64,000 nt of DNA. It comes from Alcaligenaceae bacterium CGII-47. GTDB lineage: Bacteria > Pseudomonadota > Gammaproteobacteria > Burkholderiales > Burkholderiaceae_B. Positions 35,776 to 44,314 of this stretch are shown in pieces; the stretch's first letter is position 1; each line of letters begins with the position of its first letter. The position numbers and the translations under genes are program-made. The stretch is from NCBI GenBank assembly GCA_019166125.1, contig JAHTBO010000002.1:62001-126000 (forward strand). The letters run 5' to 3'. A model generated the notes under the pieces. The model had not been told where the DNA came from, made no database searches, and worked only from the letters and a program-made list of their open reading frames with translations.

Positions 35776-36317
35776 GGCAGCACCTTCCCGGCGAGCCAGG
35801 CGGCATGCCGCTCGGCGGTGTATTCGGGCAGCGGCAGGCGCGCCGCGAGCCGGTTGCCCAGCGTGCGCCAGTACGCGGGCGAGACGGCAGACGGGGCGAT
35901 GCCCAGCGCCTCGATGGCGTCGATGCGTTCCAGCACGGCGCGCACGGCGTTCTCGCCCTCGGCGTGAAGCAGCAGGCGTGCGCCTGGCTGCACGCCAGGG
36001 ATGCGCTGTACGGCATCGAGCGGCGTGGTGGCTTGCATAACCATGAGCTGCCAGCGGATCGTGCCGTAGTCGTTGGCCTGCCAGCGGATGCGGCACAGAA
36101 CCGCGTTCGGCAAGAACACCGCGCAGCGCCGCCAGCGGTCAAGCAGGAGCGTGCGCGCCGGTTCGCCGAAGCGCAGGTAGAGCTTGAAGCGCGGTTCGAT
36201 GTAGGCCAGCGAAACGCGCGTTAACGGCACGTTGCCGGCCAAGCCGGCGAGTGCCGAAGGCGCGTGCAGCAGCGCAGCCGTGGGGGCGTTCGCCGCAGGC
36301 AAAGCGGATGCGTTCAT
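35772..36317 (-). CDS. DUF2840-domain protein
   Basis: A 181-residue protein matching DUF2840, with TRVSLAYIEPRFKLYLRFGEP, the Trp/Arg-rich AVLCRIRWQANDYGTIRWQL, and the end YTAERHAAWLAGKVLP. It is nearly always found between parA and traF in ICEs of this type, but its work is unknown. It is soluble and basic, so DNA or relaxosome contact is plausible. It overlaps the RHH gene and traF by 4 bases each. Confidence 0.88.
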   Translation of the reverse strand: MNASALPAANAPTAALLHAPSALAGLAGNVPLTRVSLAYIEPRFKLYLRFGEPARTLLLDRWRRCAVFLPNAVLCRIRWQANDYGTIRWQLMVMQATTPLDAVQRIPGVQPGARLLLHAEGENAVRAVLERIDAIEALGIAPSAVSPAYWRTLGNRLAARLPLPEYTAERHAAWLAGKVLP

Positions 36318-36592
36318 GGCGTGTTCTCCGGGGGAAACTCCCGCTCCAGCAGGCCGCGCAGCAGTTCGGCTACGGTCACGCCCTGGCCGAAGGCGGCGAT
36401 CTTGATGCGTGCGCGCAGCGCGGGCGTCACGTCGAGCGTCAGGCGGGCCGTGTAAAGGTCGCCTTTGTTGAGCGCATCGGCATCCCCCTGGCGAATCCAC
36501 GCCTCGGCGTGCGGATTCGCGGGTGGACGCGCACCGATGCCGACGCGCTTGCCGGCACGCGAACCGTTGCGGGTGGTGCTGTCTCTGCTCAT
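36314..36592 (-). CDS. Small ribbon-helix-helix protein after ParA
   Basis: A 92-residue protein. A basic, likely disordered N-terminus precedes a ribbon-helix-helix segment (YTARLTLDVTPALRARIKIAAFGQGVTVAELLRGLLEREFP). Its place after parA fits a ParB/Arc-like centromere- or operator-binding partner. The ATG at 36592 overlaps the parA stop by 4 bases; a GTG nine bases earlier is possible. Confidence 0.8.
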   Translation of the reverse strand: MSRDSTTRNGSRAGKRVGIGARPPANPHAEAWIRQGDADALNKGDLYTARLTLDVTPALRARIKIAAFGQGVTVAELLRGLLEREFPPENTP

Positions 36593-37227
36593 GCCGGCCA
36601 CCGCAGCAGTTCATCGACCAGCGCAGCGATCTCGCGTGCGGCGGCGCTGTCAGGCGCGGTTTCGCGGGCGAGCCGGCCAGCGGCCACGCTGTCGGCAAAG
36701 ACGATCCTTTGCCGAACCTCGGCGCGCAGCGCTGGCAGCGGCTGTTCCGCCAGCGATTGCCGCGCTTCGCGGCCGATGATGGTGGTGCTGACGCGCCGGT
36801 TGATGACGAAGGCCGTGCGCAGCGCAGGCCGGAAGACTTGTGCCTCGCGGATCAGCGCGACCATCTCGGCGCTGGCCCACAGGTCGTAGGGGCTGGGCTG
36901 CACGGGGATCAGCACGCGCTCGGCCGCCAGCAGCGCGGAACGCGCCAGGGCGGCGATGCGCGGCGGCCCGTCGATGATGACGTGATCGGCGCAGCGGGCC
37001 AGTTCCGGCGCTTCCTGGTGCAGCGTCTCGCGGGCGAGGCCCACGGCGCTGAACAGCCGTGGCAAGCCCTGCTGGCTTCTGCGCTGCGTCCAGTCCAGCG
37101 AGGAACCTTGCGGGTCGGCATCCAGCAGGATGACGTGCTGGCCGCGCAGCGCGAGTTCGCCGGCAATGTGGGTGGCGAGCGTGGTCTTGCCGACGCCGCC
37201 TTTCTGGTTGAGCAAGGCAACGATCAT
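36589..37227 (-). CDS. parA: ParA-family partition ATPase
   Basis: A 212-residue Walker-type ATPase. It starts IVALLNQKGGVGKTTLATHIA with the deviant Walker A (KGGVGKTT), then ILLDADPQGSSLDW and VIIDGPPR. It has no N-terminal DNA-binding domain, so it is a short, class Ib-like ParA. It probably keeps the excised, circular ICE form or positions it, with the RHH protein or ParB as partner. The AT-rich region upstream contains TATAAAT and repeated TCTAACTT words that could be its promoter and operator. Confidence 0.93.
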   Translation of the reverse strand: MIVALLNQKGGVGKTTLATHIAGELALRGQHVILLDADPQGSSLDWTQRRSQQGLPRLFSAVGLARETLHQEAPELARCADHVIIDGPPRIAALARSALLAAERVLIPVQPSPYDLWASAEMVALIREAQVFRPALRTAFVINRRVSTTIIGREARQSLAEQPLPALRAEVRQRIVFADSVAAGRLARETAPDSAAAREIAALVDELLRWPA

Positions 37228-37402
37228 GACGCGGCCTCCCATGCTGGAAAGCCGGGCTTTGCCTGCCATGCGAAACGCTGTCCGCCGTGCCGTTTGGCGG
37301 TTGTCCACCGAAACGGCGCGCTTCTATAAAAAGTTAGAGATTTATAGTTAGGTAAGTTAGAGGGGCCGCAAACCCGCGCCGTTACTGGCTTTGCGGCGTT
37401 TT

Positions 37403-37468
37403 CGTACTCCTGATAGCACGATAGGCGTACTCCCGATAGCACGATACCCCGTACTCCTGATAGCACGA
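37403..37468. repeat. Three iteron-like 19-base direct repeats between repA and parA
   Basis: CGTACTCCTGATAGCACGA occurs at 37403-37421 and 37450-37468. A one-base variant (CCC for CCT) occurs at 37426-37444. Repeat starts are 23 and 24 bases apart, about two helical turns. A DnaA-box-like TTATCCCC and a TCCACAGG word follow before the repA stop. This is the arrangement of RepA-bound iterons and suggests a replication or autoregulation site for the circular ICE. Confidence 0.75.
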
Positions 37469-37492
37469 GCCCGTCCACAGGTTTTCCCGCAG

Positions 37493-38338
37493 TTATCCCC
37501 GTGCCGTGAACGGCACGGGCCGAAAGGTCAGCAGTTCCAGCCTTTCGTCCGGCATCGACTCGATGCCCAGGACATAGCCGGGCAGCGACTGCCGCGCGAC
37601 CAGCACGCGCAGGTCGTAGGCGAAGTCCGAAAAACGCGCCGTGCTGCCGGACTTGCGGTGCAGGTGCCGGAAGTCGAACTGCCAGCCGTATTCCTGCCGC
37701 CCGCCGTGCTTGCGCACCAGGCGGTAAAGCCACCGCTCGATGCCGCCCTTCAAGCGGAAATAGGCCGGGTCGATGGTCAGCACCAGGGCGGCGTCGAGCA
37801 CGCCGGCATAGAACCAGTCCGGCAGGATCAGTTCGATGCCCAGCGGCATGCCACTGGCATCGGCCAGCTCGCGCCATTCGTTCACCCATGAAAAGCGATG
37901 CAGGCGCCTTCCCGTGGTTTCGCGGATGGAAGTCGCCACGCTGGTCGATTGCAGCCGGTCGAGCGCGGCTTTCAGGCGCAGGTAGTCGTTGAGGGATGTG
38001 CCGCGCCCGATGAAGCGCAGGATTTCGTAGGGCGTAGCGCGTATCCAGCGCGACGGGCGAATGCCCGCGTCGCGCGCCTCCACGATCTGCGAGGCGGCCC
38101 ATATCAACACGTCGGCATCCCATATCGTGGCGATGCCGTGCTCGGCCGTGCCTTCCACGCGGATGGTGATGTTCCCGCTGCGGAAGTCGATCGGCGCCGT
38201 GCGCCGCGACTTCGCCAGCGAGAAGAACGGAAAGGCCATGAGGTCTTGACTGTCGCGCGGCGCCATGTCGCCGGGCAGTGCGCGGAACAGGTCGAGCTGT
38301 TCGCGCTGCCGCAAGGCTTGCCCTGGAGGGCTGGACAT
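37493..38338 (-). CDS. repA: RepA-type replication initiator
   Basis: A 281-residue protein of the replication initiator protein A family. It shows LMAFPFFSLAKSRRTAPIDF, HGIATIWDADVLIWAASQIVEA, the winged-helix-like YEILRFIGRGTSLNDYLRLKAALDRLQSTSV and LTIDPAYFRLKGGIERWLYRLVRKHGG. Such genes are conserved in these ICEs and may let the excised circle replicate. The ATG at 38338 is chosen; GTG at 38350 is a near alternative. Iteron-like repeats lie just past its stop. Confidence 0.9.
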   Translation of the reverse strand: MSSPPGQALRQREQLDLFRALPGDMAPRDSQDLMAFPFFSLAKSRRTAPIDFRSGNITIRVEGTAEHGIATIWDADVLIWAASQIVEARDAGIRPSRWIRATPYEILRFIGRGTSLNDYLRLKAALDRLQSTSVATSIRETTGRRLHRFSWVNEWRELADASGMPLGIELILPDWFYAGVLDAALVLTIDPAYFRLKGGIERWLYRLVRKHGGRQEYGWQFDFRHLHRKSGSTARFSDFAYDLRVLVARQSLPGYVLGIESMPDERLELLTFRPVPFTARG

Positions 38339-38364
38339 GGCGGAGGCCACTCACGCACCGACGA

Positions 38365-38658
38365 TCAGCGGCCGTCACGGTAGTCACCCGCATGACGCTC
38401 GGCGTATTCCGGGTCGGACGTGGCCTCATAGCTGCGCGCATCGGCCCAGGCGTCGAGGTCGCTCACGGCGTACATGACGCGCCGGCCGAACTTGCGGAAC
38501 TTCGGGCCGCCGCCGATCACGCGCTGCTTCTCCAGCGTGCGAGGACTAAGGCGCAGGTACTCGGCGGCCTCGTCGTTGGTCAGGTAGCGTTGGGGCTGCG
38601 CTGGCGCAGCGACAGCAGCGACAGCAGCGGCGGCAGGCCGCAAGGGAGCTGGTCGCAT
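38365..38658 (-). CDS. AlpA/excisionase-like helix-turn-helix protein
   Basis: A 97-residue protein. An Ala/Pro-rich N-terminus precedes a MerR/AlpA-like winged helix (RYLTNDEAAEYLRLSPRTLEKQRVIGGGPKFRKFGRRVMYAVSDLDAWA). It probably regulates repA or acts as an excision factor. The ATG has GGAGG 8 bases upstream. An earlier in-frame start at 38715 is less likely. Confidence 0.88.
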   Translation of the reverse strand: MRPAPLRPAAAAVAAVAAPAQPQRYLTNDEAAEYLRLSPRTLEKQRVIGGGPKFRKFGRRVMYAVSDLDAWADARSYEATSDPEYAERHAGDYRDGR

Positions 38659-38733
38659 GGGATGTACCTCCATCAAGCCCAGCCACACCACGCGGCCGGA
38701 TAGAGGCACTTTCAAGAAAGCTAGGCTTCCTGC

Positions 38734-39531
38734 TCAGGGACGTTTTGCAGGGGATGCGGCGCGTCCCTGTGCAACAGACGGAAGCTGTGCCAGGCGGCGA
38801 TAGCCGCCGCGCATCAGCGCATCGCCCCGGCGCACCAGCCGGCGAACGCGGGCACGCAAGGCGCTGTCCGCGTGCCAGTCGTCCGCGACCGCATCGGCGC
38901 CGAACAGCCCTTCGGCCACGTCGCGCAAGGACGCGCCCGCCAGGGTGCCGTCGAGCGCCTGGAGCGTGTTCAACTCCAGCAATGTGGCGAGTGTCGGTCG
39001 TGGCCGTGCCATTCCCGCGGGTAAGGCGTCGCCAGCGGTGGCCAGCTTGTCCAGCTCGGCCGCCAGCGCCTGATAGCGGACGCAAGGTGTGGCGCAGGCG
39101 CGGATGGCATAGGCGTAGGCCATGCCATCGGCCAGGCCGGGAGCGATCACCAGCCGCAGGCAGCACCCCGGCCAGCGTGCCAGCACCACCAGGCGCTTGC
39201 CATCGTGGATCAGATGCTTCTGGCCGGGAATGCGCCAGAACGCGAAGGCCGCCGCATCGGGCGGCGGGTCGGCGTCCGGGTAGAGCTGCACGACGGCATC
39301 GTGGTCAGGGAACCAGGTCGGGTGCGCGTCGCGCGCATCCAGGGCAGGATCTTCCAGCAGCCGCAGTCCCCAGCGTCCGGCGGCCTCTGGCTGTCGGCGA
39401 CGGCGCAGCCAGTCGCGGCGGTAGTCGGGGTGGCGGCGCAGGTATTCCCACGCCAGCGCGGGGCCGTCGAGGTGCAGCGTGTAGAGATACGCGGCGGTTG
39501 GATACCAGTGTTCGGCGCTCGGGTCAGCCAT
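38734..39531 (-). CDS. DUF2285-domain protein with N-terminal regulator-like domain
   Basis: A 265-residue protein. The N-terminus (HWYPTAAYLYTLHLDGPALAWEYLRRHPDYRRDW) is the short domain usual in this family, and the DUF2285 core follows, ending in LRARVRRLVRRGDALMRGGYRRL. Members sit beside the AlpA-like HTH gene in many ICEs and are thought to regulate excision or transfer; the mechanism is unknown. It begins the leftward DUF2285-HTH-repA block. Confidence 0.88.
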   Translation of the reverse strand: MADPSAEHWYPTAAYLYTLHLDGPALAWEYLRRHPDYRRDWLRRRRQPEAAGRWGLRLLEDPALDARDAHPTWFPDHDAVVQLYPDADPPPDAAAFAFWRIPGQKHLIHDGKRLVVLARWPGCCLRLVIAPGLADGMAYAYAIRACATPCVRYQALAAELDKLATAGDALPAGMARPRPTLATLLELNTLQALDGTLAGASLRDVAEGLFGADAVADDWHADSALRARVRRLVRRGDALMRGGYRRLAQLPSVAQGRAASPAKRP

Positions 39532-39609
39532 GACGCAACCTTCTGTCGTTCAGCAGGAACGTCGCCACGGATTCCGCCATGCGGGAGCTATCGAGTCGCC
39601 ATCAAGTCG

Positions 39610-39723
39610 TCATCGAGATCGGGGTAAGCTGTAACTGCTGGTGTCAAGACTGATTCGCTCCAGCGCATTGCGGAAATCGTCTGAATGCGACGGCTGCGCC
39701 GCCACGAAAATGGTGCGCAGCAT
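39610..39723 (-). CDS. Possible small protein upstream of the DUF2285 gene
   Basis: A 37-residue frame begins MLRTIFVAAQPSHSDDF and continues RNALERISLDTSSYSL. It has a protein-like composition but no clear ribosome site and no recognised family. It lies in a 337-base gap between the DUF2958 and DUF2285 genes that otherwise shows no gene. It may be a remnant of a longer gene. Confidence 0.25.
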   Translation of the reverse strand: MLRTIFVAAQPSHSDDFRNALERISLDTSSYSLPRSR

Positions 39724-39868
39724 GGAGCACCGTGCAGCAGCCCGCGCCAAAGATCATGACTGTTTCCAGCAGAAGCGCACCGCTTCGGTGCAAGAGTGTG
39801 GATTCAGACCTTCCGGGTCTTGGGTAAGACTGAAATAGTCAGAATGCGCTGTCGTTGGCTGGGGTTGG

Positions 39869-40219
39869 TCAGTCGGTGATCGAGCCGTTTTCCTCGGCCA
39901 GCCGCAGGTACTCCGACAGCAGCCGCGCCGGCTGGAAGTAGCGATCGCGCATCACAGGTTGCTTGTGCGGCCCGACGATGGACGCCAGATCGGACAGCTT
40001 CACATGGCCCAGGCCGGGCATGCCTATTCCCAAGTCGATCAGCCCCCATGCCGTATCGCTATCGGCCGGATCGAGCGCGGCCAGCAGCCAGGTGGCGTGC
40101 GCGTCAGGAGTGAACAGCCGTACCGTCGGCATCGGGTCGATGCTCCGACCAGCGGCGCGTGCCTCGCCGACGGCGAGCAGTTGCGCCCGCTGTTCAGCGG
40201 TGACGAGCGGCTGGGTCAT
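39869..40219 (-). CDS. DUF2958-domain protein
   Basis: A 116-residue soluble protein matching DUF2958: VTAEQRAQLLAVGEARAAG, VRLFTPDAHATWLLAALDPADSDTAWGLIDLGIGMPGLGHVKLSDL. It is a conserved ICE/plasmid backbone gene of unknown function. The ATG at 40219 is used; the upstream frame is out of the family pattern. Confidence 0.88.
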   Translation of the reverse strand: MTQPLVTAEQRAQLLAVGEARAAGRSIDPMPTVRLFTPDAHATWLLAALDPADSDTAWGLIDLGIGMPGLGHVKLSDLASIVGPHKQPVMRDRYFQPARLLSEYLRLAEENGSITD

Positions 40220-40516
40220 GGCTCGAATCCCCACGCACCCGAGCATGCACGGATACGATTTTCCACCGAAGCGCAGAACCGCTGAAGCGGATGCGTGCTT
40301 TGGCGGAAAAGCACGAAGGCGCAAGCCATCGAATCCGTACATGCACGGAAACGCAGAAGCGGAATTGTGAGGGTCAGGAAAGACACGGACGTAATTCCCT
40401 GGCTCCGGCGAAATCCGCAGTTGCGGATTTCAGCAAAAGCACGAAGAGGACTAAATTGCTGCAATGAGTTAAAGATAACGTGGTTTTAATTGTCCCGCGA
40501 CTGGACGCTTCTGTCT

Positions 40517-40810
40517 ATGCAGAAGCGACCCGTTCAACCCGGCCGACCGGCCGGTGCCACCACCTTCGATGCCGAGTTGGCGCAAGCCTTCGGCGCGGGG
40601 GTGCGTGCGCTGCGGATGGAGCGCGGGATTGCGCAAGAATCGCTGGCCAACCTGGCTGGCATCGAACGTTCCCACATGGGCAAGGTCGAGCGCGGCGAGC
40701 ACATGCCCACGCTAGCGATCATCTTCAAGATCGCCAGCGCGCTTGGTTGCAGTACCGCCGTGCTGATGGCCGCGACGGAAACCCAGCTCGCGTCAGTGTC
40801 CGAGACCTAG
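40517..40810 (+). CDS. Xre-family helix-turn-helix regulator
   Basis: A 97-residue regulator with a Cro/CI-type HTH (FGAGVRALRMERGIAQESLANLAGIERSHMGKVERGEHMPTLAIIFKIASAL). It is the only rightward gene in this ICE block, divergent from DUF2958 and convergent with DUF736, so it is well placed to control the element. The ATG is chosen over a TTG at 40490. Confidence 0.88.
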   Translation: MQKRPVQPGRPAGATTFDAELAQAFGAGVRALRMERGIAQESLANLAGIERSHMGKVERGEHMPTLAIIFKIASALGCSTAVLMAATETQLASVSET

Positions 40811-40823
40811 GCTGTCAGCGAAA

Positions 40824-40849
40824 GCGCCCCGCCGCAATGGGCGGGGCGC
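40824..40849. terminator. Hairpin between convergent Xre and DUF736 genes
   Basis: GCGCCCCGCC and GGCGGGGCGC form 10-base perfect arms over a 6-base loop. Leftward it is followed by TTTCG. It probably ends both transcripts. Confidence 0.6.
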
Positions 40850-40861
40850 GGTGGGCGGCCG

Positions 40862-41176
40862 TCAGGCTGCCTTGGGCTTGGCGCGCGACCAGATCAGGTC
40901 GTGCGTGCCGTCCTCGTTCTCGATCAGGCGGGCATAAACCGTCGCCGGGAACGAAGGGTCATCGAGCGAAACCGACAGGTACGGACGGTCGGCCTGGCTG
41001 GTTTTCTTCCACGCCGCGCCGATCTCGTGGCCGGCCGCCTGAAGGTGGAAGTCGGGGGCGTTCTCAGTGTCGCCCTTGCCGTTGGGAACCAGCTTGACCT
41101 TGACGTTGAGCGTCAGGGTGCGAAGCGTGCCGGTGAAGCCGTCTTTCTCTGCGGTGAAGGTGCCGATGTTAGCCAT
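40862..41176 (-). CDS. DUF736-domain protein
   Basis: A 104-residue protein (MANIGTFTAEKDGFTGTLRTLTLNVKVKLVP ... PYLSVSLDDPSFPATVYARLIENEDGTHDLIWSR), a clear DUF736 member. DUF736 genes are among the most conserved single genes of ICEs and plasmids, and their role is unknown. A strong ribosome site (AAAGGAGAAACATC) precedes the ATG. A 750-base non-coding region lies upstream. Confidence 0.92.
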   Translation of the reverse strand: MANIGTFTAEKDGFTGTLRTLTLNVKVKLVPNGKGDTENAPDFHLQAAGHEIGAAWKKTSQADRPYLSVSLDDPSFPATVYARLIENEDGTHDLIWSRAKPKAA

Positions 41177-41925
41177 GATGTTTCTCCTTTCGGGTTGAAC
41201 AAGGTCGCGCCAGTGCGTCCTTGTTGTGATCCGGCCGGCGGGGGATGGGCTGGCCGCACCGCGCAGCGGTCGCAACAACGTGGAGAACCTGGAAGCGAAA
41301 AGAATTTGTCCCGCGAGGAAGCCGCGCAGCGGCGGGGAAATTGTTTTCGCTGGAAGGTTGCGGCTATGAAGCCCAAGGCGCAGCCGTTCCCTCGCCAGGA
41401 TTCACGACAAGCCAAGGACGCACGGGCCGCCCGCTCCCGAATGGAGATATGGCCGACTCGGTATCCCCGCGTGACGGCTTCACCGGCTTGCGCCCTGACG
41501 CGGGCAAGGCCGCCCCCCCCCAACGACAAGCGAGAACGCCTCTTGCCGTAGATTGCGGCCACGTGCTTGAGGCGTGGCGTGGATGCTCCATAGCGAGCCC
41601 CGGTGGCGTGTCGGTGAACCGTCCTTCGTGACGTACAGGCGCGAACCGCCAGCGTCGAGGACGGCACGCTTTGGCACAACCTGCCGCAGCAAGCCGGGGC
41701 GTAGCCCCACAATCCCGCCCATTGCGGCGAGGCACTTTCTTGAGTTTGGATTGCAAGCGGAGCGCGCCGCGCTGCTGACGTGGAGGCGTGAAGGATCGAA
41801 GCCGAATGGCCGTGTCGGCATCGCGGGCACGGGGGCAAGCCCGAGAACTTGGCGGGGCCTGCCCCGGCACGAGAAGATGCTTTGCTCCCTCAAGGTTGAG
41901 GGATTAATGCAAGCGTTGGATCACG
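41177..41925. other. Long G+C-rich non-coding region upstream of DUF736
   Basis: No reading frame here has protein-like composition on both ends. It includes an 8-base perfect hairpin TCCCTCAA/TTGAGGGA at 41886-41903 next to the SDR stop. Parts resemble the non-coding DNA before RadC (a similar ATGGCCG...CGGCA...GCCCG.GAAC run) and before DUF932, so it may be a conserved untranslated or promoter element of the ICE backbone. Confidence 0.45.
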
Positions 41926-42789
41926 TCAGCCGAGTTCGGCCTTGATTGTCTCGGCAATCGGCGTAGTCGGCCGTCCGATCAGTTTCGACAGGGTTTTGCT
42001 GTCGTCCCGAAGCGCGCCGCTCGCGGCCTTGGCCTGTGTGTCGGCAAGCATCGCCGCTAAGGGGGGTAGCAGCCCCGCGCCGACGAGCGCATCCCGGTAC
42101 GCCGCTTCGGGCAGATCCACATACGCGACCAGCTTTCCCGCGATGTCCGAAAGTTGCGCGGCGTAGTCGGCCAGCGTGATACCCGTATCGCCACCCAGTT
42201 CCAGCACTTTCCCTTCATGTCCGCCCGCGATCACGATGGCCGCAGCCTCCGCAAAATCCTGACGGCTCGCCGCCGAAATCCTGCCGTCCCCGGCCGCGCC
42301 GAAATACTTGCCAACCTGAATGTCGTGCGCCGAACTGATTGTGAAGTTCTCGCTATACCAACCATTGCGCAGCAAGGTGTGGACGATGCCGCTTTCGCGT
42401 AGCAGCACCTCGGTCGCCAGATGTTCCTCTGCCAGCGCCAATCCATACCGGTCGGCATTCAGCAACGAGGTGTAGGCGATGAAGCCGACTCCGGCAGCCT
42501 TGGCCGCGTCGATCACATTGCCATGCTGCGCAGCACGCTTGCCAAGCTCACTAGAAGAAATCAGCAGCAGCTTGTCCACGCCGACAAGCGCGGCGCGCAG
42601 CGCGGGCAGGTCGTCGTAGCTGGCCATGCGCAATTCCACGCCTGCCGCCGCCAGATCCTGCGCCTTCGCGCTGTCGCGAACCAGACCGATGACATGGGCC
42701 GAAGGCGCCACCTTCCGCAATGCCGCCACTACGCGCCGGCCCAATAGGCCGGTCGCCCCCGTCACCAAGATGTTTTCGCTTGTCACCAT
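41926..42789 (-). CDS. NmrA/QorB-like NAD(P)H-binding oxidoreductase (cargo)
   Basis: A 287-residue atypical short-chain dehydrogenase. It has the N-terminal NAD(P) motif ILVTGATGLLGRRVVAAL, a VDKLLLISSSELGKRAAQH segment, and LLRNGWYSENF. It resembles quinone oxidoreductase 2 (QorB/YtfG) and NmrA-like proteins. The ATG giving MVTSENIL is chosen. It is divergent from an HxlR regulator, the standard arrangement for a redox-responsive detoxification pair, and is cargo within the ICE backbone. Confidence 0.9.
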   Translation of the reverse strand: MVTSENILVTGATGLLGRRVVAALRKVAPSAHVIGLVRDSAKAQDLAAAGVELRMASYDDLPALRAALVGVDKLLLISSSELGKRAAQHGNVIDAAKAAGVGFIAYTSLLNADRYGLALAEEHLATEVLLRESGIVHTLLRNGWYSENFTISSAHDIQVGKYFGAAGDGRISAASRQDFAEAAAIVIAGGHEGKVLELGGDTGITLADYAAQLSDIAGKLVAYVDLPEAAYRDALVGAGLLPPLAAMLADTQAKAASGALRDDSKTLSKLIGRPTTPIAETIKAELG

Positions 42790-42870
42790 GTGGCATCTCC
42801 ATAGGTCTAAAATATTTACAAGGTTCCATTCTGAGATCACCATGAAAACTTTGGAAGAAGGCACTTTTCA

Positions 42871-43305
42871 GTGACAAAGTTACGTACGGATAACGCTATC
42901 GATGTTTGCCGCGATGAAGTTGTCGAAACCTATCGTCGATGGAAGGAGGACAGCACGACGAGCGTTCCCCACTGTCCGGTGCGCAGTGTGCTCGATCGCA
43001 TTGGCGACAAGTGGACAACGCTGGTTGTAATTACGCTTGCCGAACGCGCGCATCGGTTCAGTGAGATTCACCGCGCCATTCCAGACATCTCCCGACGCAT
43101 GTTGACGCAAACGCTGCGCGATTTAGAGCGTGATGGGATGGTGCTGCGCCAGGTGTTTCCAACGAAACCGCCGAGCGTTGAGTATCGGCTGACGAGCCTG
43201 GGCGAATCACTGCTCAAGCCGCTTGCTGGACTGATTGCCTGGGCCGATGAGAACCAACCACGGATTGTGGGTGCGCGTGTGGCCTATGACGCCGGCCCCG
43301 GCTAA
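42871..43305 (+). CDS. HxlR-family transcriptional regulator
   Basis: A 144-residue winged-helix regulator. [22 protein letters not shown] opens the domain, with the sensing-type Cys at its start. It continues [49 protein letters not shown]. It starts at GTG with GGAAGAAG upstream. It probably represses or activates the divergent oxidoreductase in response to electrophiles or quinones; the 81-base shared gap would hold the operator. Confidence 0.9.
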   Translation: MTKLRTDNAIDVCRDEVVETYRRWKEDSTTSVPHCPVRSVLDRIGDKWTTLVVITLAERAHRFSEIHRAIPDISRRMLTQTLRDLERDGMVLRQVFPTKPPSVEYRLTSLGESLLKPLAGLIAWADENQPRIVGARVAYDAGPG

Positions 43306-43313
43306 CGCGATGA

Positions 43314-43475
43314 CATCAACAATCTGGGCGGTTCGGGCGTTGCACTGGTGTAGCCCCCTCGGATGCCGGCGCCCAGGAAATCTCCACGGTCGATCTGGAG
43401 ATGGTCAAGCGCTTGCGGCGCGCGTTGCCGAAGTCGCCCGCCGTCCGCACGGTTGAGGCGCATTTGCGCCGGTAA
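43314..43475 (+). pseudogene. Possible 3' remnant of a backbone gene
   Basis: One frame reads AGAQEISTVDLEMVKRLRRA followed by LPKSPAVRTVEAHLRR and a TAA stop. It has good codon composition but no start. It may be the tail of a gene cut when the HxlR/oxidoreductase cargo arrived. The parent family was not recognised. Confidence 0.3.
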
Positions 43476-43511
43476 GCCGTTATCGCCGTGCCGTGCCTAA
43501 CGCAGTTGCTC

Positions 43512-43634
43512 ACTCGCTCCGTCGCTGCCTAGCCGAAGGCGGTGACGGAGCGAGTTTGCTGTGAACCTTGAAACCGGGCGCGGCAGGTCTGCCGCGCCCG
43601 GTTCTGGATAAGCCCCGGCAGGCGCGCCGGGGCT
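43512..43634. terminator. Three strong hairpins after the ParB gene
   Basis: ACTCGCTCCGTC/GACGGAGCGAGT (43512-43555, 12-base arms) comes first. AACCGGGCGCGGCA/TGCCGCGCCCGGTT (43572-43603, 14-base arms, 4-base loop) and AGCCCCGGC/GCCGGGGCT (43611-43634) follow. The last lies 12 bases past the ParB-frame stop. T-tracts are short, so factor-independent termination is only likely, but the cluster clearly insulates the two sides. Confidence 0.6.
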
Positions 43635-43645
43635 AAGGGTCTACT

Positions 43646-44314
43646 TCAAGCGGCCAGCGCGTGGGCTTCCTCCTCGCTGGCGGCATCTTCCGGCGCGTCG
43701 GCGTCGGCATTGTCTGCCGTTTCCTGCACGCCTTCCGATTCCGTGTGGTGTTCGGGCTGGAACACGGCAGGCATCCAGCCAGTGCCCTCGGCCAGCCGCT
43801 CGGCCTCGCTGGCAATGTCGGCCTTCTTCAACTTCGCCAGCCGGGTAGCGTGCGACGGTGCGAACTCGCCCACGGCTTCCAGTATCGCCGCCTTCGGCAC
43901 ATGCTGGAAATATCCGTCTGCGGTGGGCTGCCACCATGCCGCCATATCCAGCCCCACGGCCTGCGCCAGTTCCGCGCCCGGCTGGTGCGCCGTGGCGCGA
44001 GGCGTCACCACGTCCACGGTCGCCGCCACGCATACCGCCAGCAGCCGCACCAGTTCGCCTTGCTCCATCGGCAGCAGCGCGGCGAACAGTTCGGCGCCGT
44101 CCTGCGGCAGCGCTTCGCCCGCGACCTGCTGCAATTCGCGCAGGGCCACGGCGGCGGGTGACTCGGGCCAGTCGGGGGCCATGCCTTCCAGCCGGTCTTG
44201 CACGGTCAGGCGCACGCCTAGCGGCAGGTCGTGGCCGTAGTGGCCGTCCTGCAAGACGGTCTGCACCATGCCATGCACCAGCGCGGCCAGGGCGACTTGC
44301 GGATGCCGGGCGAC
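43646..44314 (-). pseudogene. C-terminal part of ParB, cut off by an in-frame stop
   Basis: The frame continues exactly in phase past the TAA at 44317-44315: VARHPQVALAALVHGMVQTV and onward for about 222 codons. It ends in an acidic segment (ADAPEDAASEEEAHALAA). With the upstream part it makes a single 685-residue ParB-like protein, the usual size in these ICEs. A GTG at 44278 could start a 210-residue separate protein, but no ribosome site is obvious. A GAA, CAA or AAA codon changed to TAA would explain the break. Confidence 0.75.

Noticed and set aside
37493-39531. Plasmid origin, meaning the whole G+C-rich region is a plasmid
   Set aside because: An integrase is at one end and chromosomal genes flank both sides without a break; RepA and ParA are normal in such ICEs.
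43646-44278. The 210-residue frame after parB as a separate gene
   Set aside because: It continues exactly in phase with parB across a single TAA and has no ribosome site of its own.
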